Notes: generated by a model from the letters alone, not told the origin. Shown: positions 10,608 to 22,599, numbered from the stretch's first letter. The stretch: DNA of 64,000 nt from Proteles cristata cristata (GCA_017311185.1 JAESUZ010000126.1:158961-222960); one strand, 5' to 3'. Translations and numbers: made by a program.

Positions 10608-11784
10608 TGTATTCAATGTGAGCACTCCCAATGTTTTAAATGCGAGCACCAGACCCAGCTTGGAGCCCACCTCCGAAGACCTTACCTTTAAAAGGATCGC
10701 ATACCAAGTGCTCTTTTGTTAGAAACTTACTTAACCAGCTGGGTTTGTAGGCAATGAGGAGGAAGTTTAAGCTAAGTGTTTATGATTCATTTACACCTAA
10801 ATCATTAAATGCTATTTTAAGGACATTTGATGGCTCGAGGCTTTTAAAATAATTGCAATGCCTCTTTCTTAAACAGAAATGCTGCCAAGAGTAAACAAAC
10901 TCAAATACCATGTGCTTCGAAACTCTTCTCAAACAAATTTAGAGCGGGTTCTAACCTGGAATAGTATAGTCTCCCATCTGCGGTTCCTGCAGGGAAGGAG
11001 GAAGAAACACCAGCCCTGTTCTCTGGATGGGGAGTTAGAAACTGCGGCAGGCATGCTTGCAAAGGAAAGCACTCGTAGAATCGGATTTTTTTTCTTCCGC
11101 ATTATTTTCTGGATTCCAGCTCTTATAATTGAGAATTGTGTTGTAAGGCTTTCCGTTAGCTAAACATGTGACTCTTCTCACTACCTAAGGGGTAAGAATT
11201 CTTCCATGGCATATAGGTGAGAACAGCGTTTCCTGGAGGTGTTGAGGCCCATTCGAGCTTGTAGATTGATGATTATATTGCAGCTGAATTAAACTAACTG
11301 CCTTTTGATGAGCTTGAGTACAGTGTGTGACTAACTAGGGAGAGAAGGATTTAACCAACGCACATTTTAAATCACACAAGACCTTCCAGGACTCACGTCT
11401 TGATTAATTGGCAGAGCCTTCTCCTCCTTCTTTTCCTGGGGCCTTCTTTCTCTTTCCACTGCTTCTCAAGTCATGGGCACAGCCTTGTGTGGAGTCCCAG
11501 GTAGCACAAAGCCACGATGACATACACCTTCTTTATTGTTTCTGAGAAATGGTTTTGATCCATAACACATATGTTGGTATTTGCTTCAAGGCTCCTGCCA
11601 ATGGGTCAGTCATGATGGGCTGCTGATGGACTTGAGTGACCGTCCTTCCATGTCACCGTGGTGGAAGGCTCACCAATACGTGATAGAGGCACACGTGATC
11701 ACAGAACACTAGCAAAAAGGGGAAATAAAGGAACTCTATTTGCTTGAAAATAAGGGTAGTATTTCCTGACTAATAAAGTACGTT
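10608..11784. other. Unique non-coding sequence
   Basis: No recognisable repeat or exon. A 94-codon + strand frame at 10,879-11,163 lacks family motifs and has no supporting splice context that I would trust. Confidence 0.45.
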
Positions 11785-12467
11785 TTCTTTTTTCTTCTTT
11801 TATAGTTTATTGTCAAGTTGGTTTCCGTATAACACCCAGTGCTCATCCCAACAAGTGCCCTCCATGCCCATCACCCCTTCCCTCTCCCTCACCCCATCAG
11901 CCCTCTGTTTGTTCTCAGCATTCAATAGTCCCTCATGGTTTGCCTCCCTCCCTCTCCCCAACTATTTTCCCCTTCTTTCTCCCTCATGGTCCTCCGTTAA
12001 GTTCCTCCTAATCCTCCTATACGTGCAAACATATGGTATCTGTCCTTCTCTGCCTGACTTATTTTGCTCAGCATAACACCCTCTAGGTCCATACACATTG
12101 CTTCATTCTTTCTCGTCGCCATGTCATATTCCATTGTAGAGATAAACCACATCTTCTTGATCCATTTGTCAGTTGATGGACACGTAGGCTCTTTCCATGA
12201 TTTGGCTATTGTTGAGAGTGCTGCTGTGAACATTGGGGTACATGTGCCCCTATGCATCAGCACTCCTGTATCCCTTGGGTAAATTCCTAGCAGTGCTATT
12301 GCTGGGTCCTAGGGGAGTTCTGTTGTTGATTTTTTGAGGAAACTCCACCCTGTTTTCCAGAGGGGCTGCACCAGTTGACATTCCCACCAACAGTGTAGGA
12401 GGGTGCCCATTTCTCCACATCCTCGCCAGCATCTAGAGTCTCCTGCTTTGTTCATTTTAGCCATAAA
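11785..12467 (-). mobile_element. 5'-truncated LINE-1, minus strand (young felid-type), copy A
   Basis: Poly(T) at about 11,785-11,803, then the complement of a LINE-1 3' UTR (TAGTTTATTGTCAAGTTGGT) and of the ORF2 C terminus. The minus frame reads WKEPTCPSTDKWIKKMW and [17 protein letters not shown], i.e. the ORF2 tail. The break at about 12,467 is 5' truncation. Flanks AAAGTACGTTTTC (left) and AAAGTGCATTTTC (right) look like a CpG-decayed target duplication. Confidence 0.88.
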
Positions 12468-13057
12468 AGTGCATTTTCTATAGATACCTTTTGGGGGCAT
12501 ATATGGAGAGGTGGACAGGAGTTTGATGGCATTCATCACTCTTCCCATCGTAGTTTCCAAGCAGCGTTACACTATTGCTTTCCAGCTACTATCGCTAGGA
12601 CCAAGGACACCCAGGCTGGCCCCGAGCTTGTAAGGTGGGTTTTCCTCAGCTCTAAAGACATCCCAGGAGACTTGGAGCAACCATGGGATTTATATGAGAG
12701 ATGAGCCTTCAAAATATAAGTGACAGTGGGTCACTCCTCTGGGGTGTCATGTGAAGAGGTACGGTGTCAAAGAGCACATTTTCTAGGAGGACACGGGTGT
12801 AGTGCTTGATTGTGCTCTCTGGTACATTGGTGAGGAAACCTCAGTCCTCTGAGATTTAATGCTCGAAACATGGAAAAGATTGAGAGGAGAAAATGGGATT
12901 GCTGTAGCAATTTAGCCTGTGATGTTGCCCAAGAAAGGTCTTAAGATCAAAGGTTGAGAAGGTTACAGGCTGTTGCTATAGTAGCTATGACATCATTTTG
13001 TGAGCCTAACCAGCATGCCTAGACTAACATTTATTAAAAGCAAAGGCATGTTTCTAG

Positions 13058-13098
<41 letters not shown>

Positions 13099-13640
13099 GA
13101 CACATCAAGGCTGGCTGAACAAACATGCATCAGGCAGTGGGTTATATGGGAACCTTCTCCTTAGCTTATTGTGTCTAGAGAAAAAAGCCATTTATTGAAT
13201 GATGCCATTGACACCTTATTTATGCACAGAGGGAGATGCAGAATTTGATGCAAAAGCAATGCCTGGAGTCCATCTTGCCGTAATCTTTAAAGGCTGCCTA
13301 GAATTTTAGTCTCTAAGACACTATGGTCCAAAGCACTCTGCATTAAAAACAAAATGAAGGAGACCAAATGGAAGTTTTCAACGGAGCCAGTCACAATTCC
13401 ACATTTTCAAGAAAGTCCAGATGTCATTCTGAAAGAAATATCATCTGTCAGTCAATTGACTACTCTATGAGCGGTATAGCCATCTTTTTTCTCCTGCGGG
13501 CCATTCCCCCTACTTTGGTTAGAAAACTAAAATGAAGATTGCGTGAAGCCTTGTGGAGGCTCACAAGAGTGTAGTGGTGGACATATTCTTGGGAAAGGCG
13601 CTTTCACGTTGACTTGGACTTAGCCTCAGGTAACACTTAG
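12468..13640. other. Unique sequence with a CA microsatellite
   Basis: No repeat family other than the dinucleotide tract listed separately, and no coding signal seen. Confidence 0.45.
13060..13096. repeat. (CA)n microsatellite
   Basis: About 18 uninterrupted CA units followed by ACGCAGACACA. Likely length-polymorphic. Confidence 0.95.
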
Positions 13641-13870
13641 GGAGAGTATTTCATGCATATGGATTACCTATCGAGGGCTAGGTATTGTGCCAGATGCTTC
13701 CACCCACATCGTCTCTTTTATTTCTTAAAACAGCCCTGTTAGGAGTTGAACACTGTGATTCAGTTAGGTCGTCTGTAAAAGGGGGGGGAATTGACATGCC
13801 CAAGGTCATGGCGGGGGTGACAGGGGTCTCTCAAAGTCCAGAGCTCGTTCTTCTATCCTATGGCAGGCTT
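13640..13870 (+). mobile_element. MIR-like element
   Basis: Decayed MIR features: GGGCTAGGTATTGTGCCAG, AAAACAGCCCTGTTAGGAG, then CATGCCCAAGGTCATGGC. A run of nine G sits at about 13,781-13,789. Confidence 0.55.
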
Positions 13871-13929
13871 TCCACAAATACACATTTATATGCTGCCCAG
13901 ATGGTTGTTTGGCCTCAGGAGAGAAGGGA

Positions 13930-14058
13930 ATGAACCCATACTGAGTCCCAGTCACCTCAGAATTTTCTGAAAAGACAGATTCTGATTCTGTTGGTCTGAA
14001 CTTGGCGAGGAGGCTAAGAGCCTGCATTTCTATCAAGCTCCCATGTGAGGAGCTTGCT
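13930..14058 (+). mobile_element. MER20-like hAT fossil
   Basis: Contains AGATTCTGATTCTGTTGGTC and GAGCCTGCATTTCTATCAAG, typical of the non-autonomous hAT-Charlie MER20 group. Terminal inverted repeats are not clear. Confidence 0.55.
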
Positions 14059-14059
14059 G

Positions 14060-14170
14060 AAGGATACATGGCTTGCCCAAGGTCACACTGTGGAGACCAC
14101 TTATGGTCTTAGAGTCAGGATTTGAAAACAGGACAGATTGATTGTAAGGCCTTTGCCGGTACACCCTCTT
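14060..14170 (+). mobile_element. MIR-like 3' fragment
   Basis: GGCTTGCCCAAGGTCACACT, then GTCAGGATTTGAAAACAGG: the conserved core and 3' segment of MIR, decayed. Confidence 0.45.
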
Positions 14171-14349
14171 GCATTCCCTGGGGGCTTTTAAAACCTTCTC
14201 CTTGAGAGATCCATGTGTGTTCTTTACTTAATTCAGGGGCCTAGCACTTGAAAATCCTAGTTTCTTTACAGCCCTTCCTTCTTTGCTCAGGAAAGCATCT
14301 TTGCACTTGTGGCTTTAATTTTTCTCTTGTTCCCTCAATTAGACACATT

Positions 14350-14525
14350 GCTTTGCCACCATAGCTGCACCTTAGAAACACCTGAGAAGCGTTTTAAAGC
14401 CTACCAAGACCCATGCCCCACTATGAGACCAATTACATGAGAATCTCTGGAGGTGAACATTTTATAAAAGCTACCTAGGTGGTTCTAAATCTGCAGCTAG
14501 GGTGGAAAACCCCTGAATTATAGGG
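14350..14525 (+). mobile_element. MER20-like hAT fossil
   Basis: Order CTGCACCTTAGAAACACCTG, GAGAATCTCTGGAGGTGAAC, ACCTAGGTGGTTCTAAATCT matches the MER20 layout. No protein-coding content. Confidence 0.55.
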
Positions 14526-14924
14526 TGCAAGGGCGCAATTTCTGGGAAATGTGCACAACCTTAACTGTGTGATGTCATGAAAGAAGGACCAACATATTTA
14601 GCCAATCACCAACAAAGCTTCCAGTGAATTCCAGGCACCATTTTGTTTTGTGACTATGAGCTTAAACTGTGCTGTGGTTGAGAGTGTAGCATGTGTAATG
14701 TTTGAAATAACTGTGTGGCCCCTGAGGGTGAGGAACCTATATAAAAGGATCTGATGAGAAGTGACCAGGGTGCAAGATGAAGCATTAGGGACTGGATTCA
14801 GGCCAAATACACATGTTCTCAGAAGCCCAAGACATTGACCTTGAGGAGTGCTACAAGAATAGAGCTTGGTTTGACTCAATTCAGCAAAACTGACTAGTGA
14901 GATAGTCATATTGAAAAATAATGA

Positions 14925-15098
14925 GGGGTGCCTGGGTGGCTTGGTTGAGGATCCGACTCTTGATTTTGCCTCAAATCATGATCTCAGGTTCATGAGATAG
15001 AGCCCCACATCAGGCTCTGTGCTGACAGCAGGGAGCCTGCTTGGGATTCTCTCTCACTCTCACTCTCTCCTTCTCTCTCAAAATAAACACTTAAAAAA
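14925..15098 (+). mobile_element. Felid SINE, internally deleted
   Basis: GGGGTGCCTGGGTGGCTTGG head with several bases missing before GATCCGACTCTTGATTTTGC, and AAAATAAACACTTAAAAAAT tail. Shorter than its neighbours. Confidence 0.9.
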
Positions 15099-15364
15099 TG
15101 AGACCACAGGGCAGGGGTGGCTTAATGCTATGGTAGAGATATGGACAAACCACCGTGGTTGCTCAGGCTGGAATGAAGCTGCTGTGTGGAGATCTGGACG
15201 CTGTTTAGTTTTACATAGAGTGTAGCCCATCTGCACAAAGGTATGTGGCAAGGCTGGGCTGAGATGTGTAAAGAAATGGAAAGAGCAAAATGGTCAGGGG
15301 TCAGAGACCTCTTTCCAAGGGGGAGAGAGGACTTTTCACTGAGGATTGTGTGGAAAGGCTTAAC

Positions 15365-15545
15365 ATATTCATTCCCAACCCTAACTGTGCAGTTGGATCA
15401 GCTGAGGAGCTTGGAAATCCACCAGTGCTCTGGCCCCAGCCTGGAGATTCTGGTTTAATTGACCTGGTGCGGCACCATGGGTTTCTTAGTCTTTAAGAGT
15501 TTCGCAAGTCACGTAATGTGCAACCACAGCTGAGAACCACTGGTT
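15365..15545 (+). mobile_element. MER20-like hAT fossil
   Basis: Has CAGCTGAGGAGCTTGGAAAT, CCAGCCTGGAGATTCTGGTT and the terminal CAGCTGAGAACCACTGG typical of hAT-Charlie MER20 elements. Confidence 0.6.
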
Positions 15546-15624
15546 TCGATTGTGTTTACACTGGGCCCAGGACAACGTAGACAAGCAGCGATGGCTGGGA
15601 GAGGCAAAACAGACAGCTGGAGCT

Positions 15625-15800
15625 GTCATTCTCCATATGTGATCCTCGCGCGGTAGCATCAGCAGCACTTTGGAACTGGTTACGGATTAGATACTCACGC
15701 TCCAGCCCAGACCACTTCGATTAGAAACTCTGAGGGAGAGGCCCACCCATCTGTGTCTTCACAAGCCAGCTAGGTGAGTGTGACAGGTGCTTCAGTTCAA
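15625..15800 (-). mobile_element. MER20-like hAT fossil, minus strand
   Basis: The complement of the MER20 3' part (GTAGCATCAGCAGCACTTTG), then TTAGAAACTCTGAGGGAGAG and TGTCTTCACAAGCCAGCTAG. Opposite orientation to the copy ending 80 bp upstream. Confidence 0.6.
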
Positions 15801-15977
15801 TTGGAATGTGAGCAGGGTGCGTAACAGGGTAGTGCAATGTCACAAAGCTGGAGAACTTGACTGTGCCGTGGAGGTGGGCAGCATGCCCAGCATTCTTACA
15901 TGGAGTGTATTTTTCTGTGGTCTTGCTCTTTCTCACCTGCTTGGAATTGCAGCAGGAATAAAAATCTGGGCATTCAT

Positions 15978-16190
15978 GGGGCGCCTGGGTGGCTTAGTCG
16001 GTTAGGCGTCCACTTTCGCTTAGGTCATGATCTCGCGGTTCGGGGGTTCGAGCTCCGCAGTGGGCTCTGTGCTGACTGCCAGTTCAGAGCCTGGAGCCTG
16101 TTTCAGTCTGTGACTCCCTCTCTCTCTGACCCTCCCCTGCTCACACTGTCTCTCTCTCTCTCTAGAAATAAATAAAAACATTAAAAAAAA
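15978..16190 (+). mobile_element. Young felid SINE with perfect target duplication
   Basis: GGGGCGCCTGGGTGGCTTAG head, intact boxes and poly(A) tail. A perfect 17-bp target-site duplication AAAATCTGGGCATTCAT lies at 15,961-15,977 and 16,191-16,207, showing little decay since insertion. The same subtype (TTTCGCTTAGGTCATGATCT, TGACTGCCAG) occurs at 47,425. Confidence 0.95.
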
Positions 16191-16844
16191 AAAATCTGGG
16201 CATTCATGCAGGTGTGCAGGACCTCGGACAGCACCCTCTGCTCTTCTGATGGAAGCTGCCACCTCTCTTGTTAACGGACTGACTCATCTAAGTCTTCAGG
16301 AGGAGAATGCATCCTTCCTGGTTGACTTGGGCCTTCAGAAGGTGGGAAGGCCAGGCTTCGAGAAATCTCCCTGGATAAGGTCTGAGAGGATTTCCCAGTT
16401 TCCTCTTCTTACTTCTCATCCCCACCTGAGCCAGGTCTTTGGTTGGCTGGGCCCCACCTGTTCTTCACAGCAGGTGCTGCCCAATGCTCTCATTCCCTGG
16501 ACAAAGCCTGTGCCCTAGGCTGAGTAATGACCGCACCGATGTGTAGCCATAGTGCTTTGTATCTCGCCAAAGGCTTTCCGTTACCCAGGCGATTGGCATG
16601 CTTGCTGGTGCATTTTCCTCTCTTTCTGGTCTGGACTGTGTGGGACAGTATTCATTCCCTGAATGGAATAGCTGAAGCCTTGCAGGATGCTGAGCATCTC
16701 CAAGGGCCACAGAGGGACTTCCAGTATTGCTGCTTATTCTTTACAAAGAGGTTTATAAACCAGAGAGGCTTTACCCATCATCCTGTCTGTCGGTTCTCAG
16801 GTAAGGTGACTTGGCCTTCATCCTGCTAGGGAGGGATCCTTGGC

Positions 16845-17010
16845 AGTATCTGGAGATCTTTTGGGTTGTCACAATTTGGCCGGGGGTGGGGAGATGCTGT
16901 GGGTAGAGGCCAGGGATGCCACTTCACATCCTTCGGTGCACAGAACAGCCTCTCAACACAGAATTTTCCAGCCCTAAATGACAAAAGTGCTGATGTTGAG
17001 AAACTTACTT
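16845..17010 (+). mobile_element. MER5A-like hAT fossil
   Basis: TTTTGGGTTGTCACAATTTG, TAGAGGCCAGGGATGCCACT, GGTGCACAGAACAGCCTCTC and TGATGTTGAGAAACTT follow the MER5A consensus order. Adjacent sequence 16,210-16,840 and 17,010-17,429 is otherwise unique to my eye. Confidence 0.75.
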
Positions 17011-17429
17011 CTGAAATGGGAAAATTGAGGCCTAGAGGCAAAGTGGCATTCCAAAGTTCCCCCAGAAAGTCAGTGGTGAGTCAGGATGGGGATCTTGGTT
17101 TCCTAACTGCCAGAGTGCAGTGCTCAACAGTTCTGTCTCTGTCACAGACAGCATTTCCTCCATGGCTACTACCACTGGGCACTGGCCAGATGCCAGGCAG
17201 CGTGCTGAACTCCTTCCATTTACAAACTTTCTTCCTAGCACGTACTTTCAGGGCAGGCATGACTGTCCCTAGAGGGAAGTGACCATATGCATGCAAAGCT
17301 ACCACGTGCAAAGAGTTGTAGACTGTTAGGGAAAGCAAAGATGATACCAAAAGACATGGTTCTTGCTCTCTGGGAATTTACAGTCAAGTAAGTTGTGGAA
17401 GAAAGACATATATATGAAAATCATTATCT

Positions 17430-17622
17430 GGGGCGCCTGGGTGGCTCAGTCAGTTAAGCATCTGACTTCAGCTCAGGTCATAATCTCGCAGTTCGTGAGT
17501 TCAAGCCCCACGTCAGGCTCTGTGCTGATAGCTCAGAGCCTGGAGCATGCTTCAGATTCTGTATCTCCCTCCCCTGCTTGCACTCTGTCTCTCTCCCTCT
17601 CAAAAATAAAACAATTAAAATT
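17430..17622 (+). mobile_element. Felid SINE
   Basis: GGGGCGCCTGGGTGGCTCAG head, CT body, and an AAAAATAAAACAATTAAAAT tail. No convincing target duplication found. This is the last SINE before a 15.7-kb SINE-free block. Confidence 0.93.
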
Positions 17623-17799
17623 TTTTTTATTTATAAAGTGATAGAGTTGATTCAATTATAAATGAAAAAAAAATGGATAGACAGATACATGAAAGAATGA
17701 AGTACAATATGGCCCCTGAAACATAAAAATAAATCCAAACTTGAAGTGTCTGGTTTCCATGTACTTGGTACTTTATCGTATGACCTATTTCACTGTTTT

Positions 17800-18526
17800 T
17801 CTTTTTTAAATAGTTTATTATCAAGTTGGTTTACATATAACACCCAGCGCTCATCCCCACAAGTGCCCTCCTCCATGCCCATCTCCCCCCACCCCCTCTC
17901 CCCCACCCCCCTCAGCTCTTAGTTTGTTCCCAGCATTCGAATCTCTCATGGTTTGCCTCCCTCCCTCTCCCCGACTATTTTTCCCCTTCTCCTCCCCCAC
18001 GGTCCTCCATTAAGTTCCTCCTAATCCACCTATATGTGCAAACATATGGTATCTGTCCTTTGCTGCCTGACTTATGTCGCTCAGCATAACACCCTCTAGT
18101 TCCATCCATGTTGCTACACATGGCCAGATTTCCTTCTTTCTCGTTGTCATGTAAGTACTCCATTGTATAGATAAACCACATCTTCTTGATCCATTTGTCA
18201 GTTGATGGACACTTCAGTTCTTTCCATGATTTGGCTATTGTTGAGAGTGCTGCTGTGAACATTGGGGTACATGTGCCCCTATGCGTCAGCACTCCTGTGT
18301 CCCTTGGGTAAATTCCTAGCAGTGCTACTGCTAGGTCAGAGGGGAGTTCTAGTGTTAACTTTTGAGGAACCTCCACACTGTTTTCCAGAGGGGCTGCACC
18401 AGTTGACATTCCCACCAACAGTGTAGGAGGGTGCCCGTTTCTCCACATCCTCGCCAGCATCTAGAGTCTCCTGATTTGTTCAGTTTAGCAACTCTGACCA
18501 ACGTGAGGTGGTATCTCAGTGTAGTT
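17800..18526 (-). mobile_element. 5'-truncated LINE-1, minus strand (young felid-type), copy B
   Basis: T-rich start, LINE-1 3' UTR complement, then ORF2 C-terminal complement with the longest surviving ORF2 frame in the window (161 codons, 17,975-18,460, with WKELKCPSTDKWIKKMW and IPYVCTYRWIRRN). It is nearly collinear with copy A at 11.8 kb, with the same orientation and almost the same truncation point, extending about 55 bp further into ORF2. Confidence 0.9.
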
Positions 18527-18704
18527 TTGAAGAAAATATCAATCTACCTTTTCAGTAAAACCCTATGATCATAACTAAAAAGCTGTCCCAAGCCATGACA
18601 AGATAAATTTCCTACAAAGTAATATGGAAATTAAGAGTTAGAGTAAGCCATTTACCTTAGCTTTGTGGGAAGCCTGCGTGAAGAAAGAGGGGATTCTCCA
18701 TTTG

Positions 18705-19215
18705 ATTAATGATACTTCTTAAGAGTATGTATTACGAGTGAGGCACTGTGCTGGACCCTTCATACAGAGTGATAAATGAGACAAATAATGTGCCTGCTTC
18801 AGAGAGCGTATTCTTGTGGGGAGAATGAGATGAGACACACACATACGTGCACACAGACGAGCATGCATGCAGTGTGTGCACACAGACATGCATGAATACA
18901 TACATGCACTTACAAATTGCAGGTGTAACAAGTACAGACCTACCTAGCACAGCTGAGAAGACATCTCAAAAGAGGTGGCATTTAGGTAGAGCCCTGAAGG
19001 ACATAAAGGGGGAGTCATAGTGCACAGCAAGTACAAGGCCTTCGGGCAGGAAAAAGCCTACCGTATCTCGGGAACATCTAGTGTGAGTAAGAAGGAAAGA
19101 GACATTGATGGAATCGAGGAGGTGGGAAGCCACCATGATTGGGAGTCCACCTTTCATTCTACCATGAGAAGAACAAAACAGCCCGAACAAGCAAACTTTG
19201 GAGGAAGTCCTAATA
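18705..19215 (+). mobile_element. Ancient interspersed repeat with TG/CA-rich insert
   Basis: Opens with GAGTGAGGCACTGTGCTGGA and continues with GTGGCATTTAGGTAGAGCCC, a layout seen in a mammal-wide LTR/ERVL-like repeat. An ACACAC/ATGCATG-rich alternating purine-pyrimidine tract interrupts it at about 18,835-18,910. Family name not certain. Confidence 0.4.
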
Positions 19216-22000
19216 GCAGTTGAGGGGGCTGAATGGACATGGGGGAGGTTGCAAAGAAGGAGGGAGTTGAAATTTCTAGAAGCATTTTAAAGTTGTTTTT
19301 ACCTTGATCACTAGTATTCAATTCCATTAAGTGACTTACTTAAGTTACTCACTTATATTGAAACCTGCCATCTTGACCTTATCCACTGGGGCAGTTAAGC
19401 TTAAATATCACATCCAGGTAAGTACATGATAGTTATCTGGAAGGCAAAATGGAGGTCTTGAGCTAACTCTACCCTGTGGTAGAATGTACTTTTCTGCATG
19501 ACAGGTGTTTGGTGACATGGAAGAGTAATTGCTCCAATTACTCCATTTTCTTCTCAACTTTGTTTCTCATTATGTGAGGGCATTTGATAAGGTGTAGATT
19601 TTGCCACGTTTTCTGATTCATAGGTGTTTTTATGTATTTGCTTGTTCAAGTCACTAACAGACGTCTAATAACTTTGATTGGTAGCTCCAATCATTTCGTT
19701 TCCGTTGCCCTGGTGATCTCAGATTTGCTTTGATTTAAAATCATGTGTCATTAATTGTGTTGAGTCATCTCTGGGAAGAGTTCATTGGAAAGCCAAAAAA
19801 AAAAAAAATAGCATCATGAAATAATTGAGGGCTTGTTAACTACTTCCCGCTTGAAGCCAGCAAATCTTGTGACTTACAGTGGCCTGCTCAGGGGGCAGGT
19901 GCCTGTATGCCGTTGTCTAGTGTATACTAGGCTGTCTCTGGTGGCTTTCCCCTCTTTGAATAAAGAAAGAAAAATTTGTTGGAGACGGGTAATCTTTTAA
20001 GCTAATTTATACTCAAGATCCCTATCCTTTTTTAATATATTTGTACAAAGCAGTCTTACTTTAGGTTTGCTGGTAAACACACTGGAATCCCGGCTTGTAG
20101 GCTGGACTTCTCCAAAAACTGTGTGACTTGTCTAGTTACTTCCCCTTCCTGAGCTTTATTTTCCTTATTTTTTAAGACAAAGGAGTTGCATGTAATAATC
20201 TCTGAAGAAATTTTGTTTGGAATGACATGGAGGATTACATTGTAGTGTTTGTGACTACTAAATATTCGGGTAGTTGTTTTATGTAGCCAGCGTTATATTT
20301 ATTGGTAAACGTTATAGAGTAAAACAACTGTGTTTTTTTTTTCCAACATAAGGATAGATGTTAACTTCTTCGATTAAAAACATATTTAAAAGGCACATTA
20401 CACTGGGATCATTTTTTATTTTATCAGTAATTAAGTTCTGATATAGATATAGTTGCTTTCTTGATGTCTAGTTTGCAGTGGGAACTCTATTTCTGTGAAC
20501 ATGACCTGGCTTAGGCCAGGTCATCAGGCTTAGACTTAAACTGCCTTCCCTTGCCGTGACTGCCCCCTCCCGTCGTCCTTGACGTTGGCGATTGCTGAGA
20601 TACATAGAGGAGAGAGGGGGTGGTTTAGTGCCAGTCCAGTGCTGCTTCTGGGAAACCAATTCTAGATGCAGGCTTGCCCACCTGAATGGTAGGTCAATGG
20701 AACACCTTTTATAATAGGCCCTGGTTCTTTCTGAAATTGTGCTCATAACTAACATCTCACCCCTAAGGTCACTTATTCTTGTCACTTCCATGTCTGAGTA
20801 TGCCACCTGCCAGTGTCTGCGTGTCTGGATGTGTGGATTTGCGTGTGTGCACTCGTCTTCTCCCAACTTTTGACCACTCCTGTGGGACTTTAGAATTCCA
20901 GAGTAGGTGGGCTGGATGGTCAAGGCCAAGGGCACTGGCTGTGTGTGCTCAGTTCCCTGGCAGAGGCCCACCCCTTGGTAGCTATTGTCATGGGGCTCAG
21001 CAACCTTTCTCAGAGTGTGGGCCTCATGGTGCAGAGATCAACCATGAGCCACTCTTACTGACTTGAATTTCTAAAACCAGAGAAAGCTTTGTGTAAATTC
21101 TTTGTCTGCCTCAGCATTGGAGTCGTCTGTCTGTCTACCTCCAAGATTGGATAAGTCTATTATTGGGGAGGGCAGCAGGAGTCATTGAATAAATGTGGGC
21201 AAATGGTTCAAATGAACAGAAGGTGTAGTTTTCAAAGGAGAGTGACCATGTGCAAGAAGGGAATGCACTAGAAGGGGAAAAATGCAGAAAACATTAGAGT
21301 AGGCCAAGGAAAGAAGAATCACATTCTTTTTTCCTGTTTGGATGAGCTGACTTCTTCACAAGCCTCCTCTTCCTTTTATAGAGCCGATTCTCCATGGACT
21401 CTCTGCACCCTTACCCCTTTCTTAGAGAAGTACAATTACGGTGCCCACCAGCCCTAGGGCTGGGGTCCTCTGGCAAGTCCCCTGTCAATCCGGTTGCTGT
21501 CATTGCACATACAGCCACTGTCCTACTTGAGGGAGCCCTGGGAATAAGTGGATTTGATGGAATCATTTTAATTTTTCATGTAGAATATCCTCCAGTTCAA
21601 AAACGGTATAGACCTGAGTGAGGTGTTGCCTGTACAGCGTCACCTCTGGTTAAAAAGTCCACAGTGTTTCTCGCTCTTGTGTCTCGTGACACCAGGCTAT
21701 TGATAGATTGACTTTTTTCTGTTTTGCCTGAATTGACTGCTTTCTGTTTTGCCCAGTTGACTGGGGCATTGAGCAGAGACAGCCCGAGACCCAAAGCTGA
21801 GCGATGAAGAAATGTTCTATGCCTGTGGTTATTACTCACATGGCTCCTTAAACGCTCTCATCTCGGCACCTTTTGCACTTGCCGAATCAATCTGACGAAG
21901 GAACAGGAGAGCGAGAATTTTGTGGAAAGCAGTTACCCTGCACTTTGGTGACCTTCGTGCTTGCCCCATCATGATGAATTTGGGGGCTGGTTCTTGTATC
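19216..22000. other. Repeat-poor unique sequence
   Basis: Part of the quiet block. A weak MIR complement may lie at 20,095-20,180. Stretch 19,660-19,800 is AT-rich with CATTAATTGTGTTGAGTCAT (homeodomain-type and AP-1-type motifs). The 167-codon minus frame 20,468-20,971 has no domain, membrane segment or repeat structure that I can identify and is probably chance. No exon called. Confidence 0.5.
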
Positions 22001-22004
22001 AGTC

Positions 22005-22265
22005 AGCACGTCGCTTTTATTAGAATTGTGTTGTATGTTACAGATAACAGTTGTATCTAATTAAACAATAATGATGGCAGCACAGGGCATTTTCTGGGAA
22101 TTAATGACCAGCTGGGAAAAGCTGATGGCTGGAGAGTCAGCAAAAGGCTATTAGCTTCATTCGGCCATCAATCTCCAGAAATGCCCATTTGTGACGTCAT
22201 TGTTGGTATTGAAACATGAAGCGTGGAAGACAATGTACTGATGTTTATCAAGCGCTTCTGAATGA
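22005..22265. promoter_or_regulatory. Candidate conserved enhancer-like element with CRE
   Basis: Inferred only. It contains a perfect CRE palindrome TGACGTCA (22,192-22,199), homeodomain-core motifs in TCTAATTAAACAATAATGAT and GGGAATTAATGACCAG, and a SOX-like AACAAT. There are no repeats or long open frames. Such dense homeodomain/SOX/CRE composition in a repeat-free stretch is typical of developmental enhancers, but conservation was not tested. Confidence 0.35.
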
Positions 22266-22599
22266 CAAGTTCCCTAAGCATTACCAAAAAGTTGTTCTTC
22301 TCAATACTCCAACTGTCCCTTAATCTAAAAAATATGTTTCTTTTATACAGTGCATGAGAACGGAATTTCTCAGCTTCTATATAATCATGGGGAGTTTCTT
22401 TTTTAAAGAGTTCCAAGTTTGGGAGGTTTTCTTTAAATATTTTGGGTGGTAAAACCAGAATCAGTCTTCAGCAGGAAATGCTTGCAAATGTTTTGAATAG
22501 CAGCTGTTACTACCAAAGATGTGCATTTCACAACGAGAGATTCTATGGAGTTAAAGTCCCATTCCTAGTAGATGAAGGGAACACTTTCTGCCAGGAAAA

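Noticed and set aside
17975..18460. 161-codon minus-strand open frame as a gene
   Set aside because: It is the decayed C terminus of LINE-1 ORF2 (WKELKCPSTDKW, IPYVCTYRWIRR) inside a truncated element, not a host gene.
20468..20971. 167-codon minus-strand open frame as a gene
   Set aside because: No domain, signal, membrane segment or splice support, and composition is not protein-like. Chance frame in non-coding DNA.
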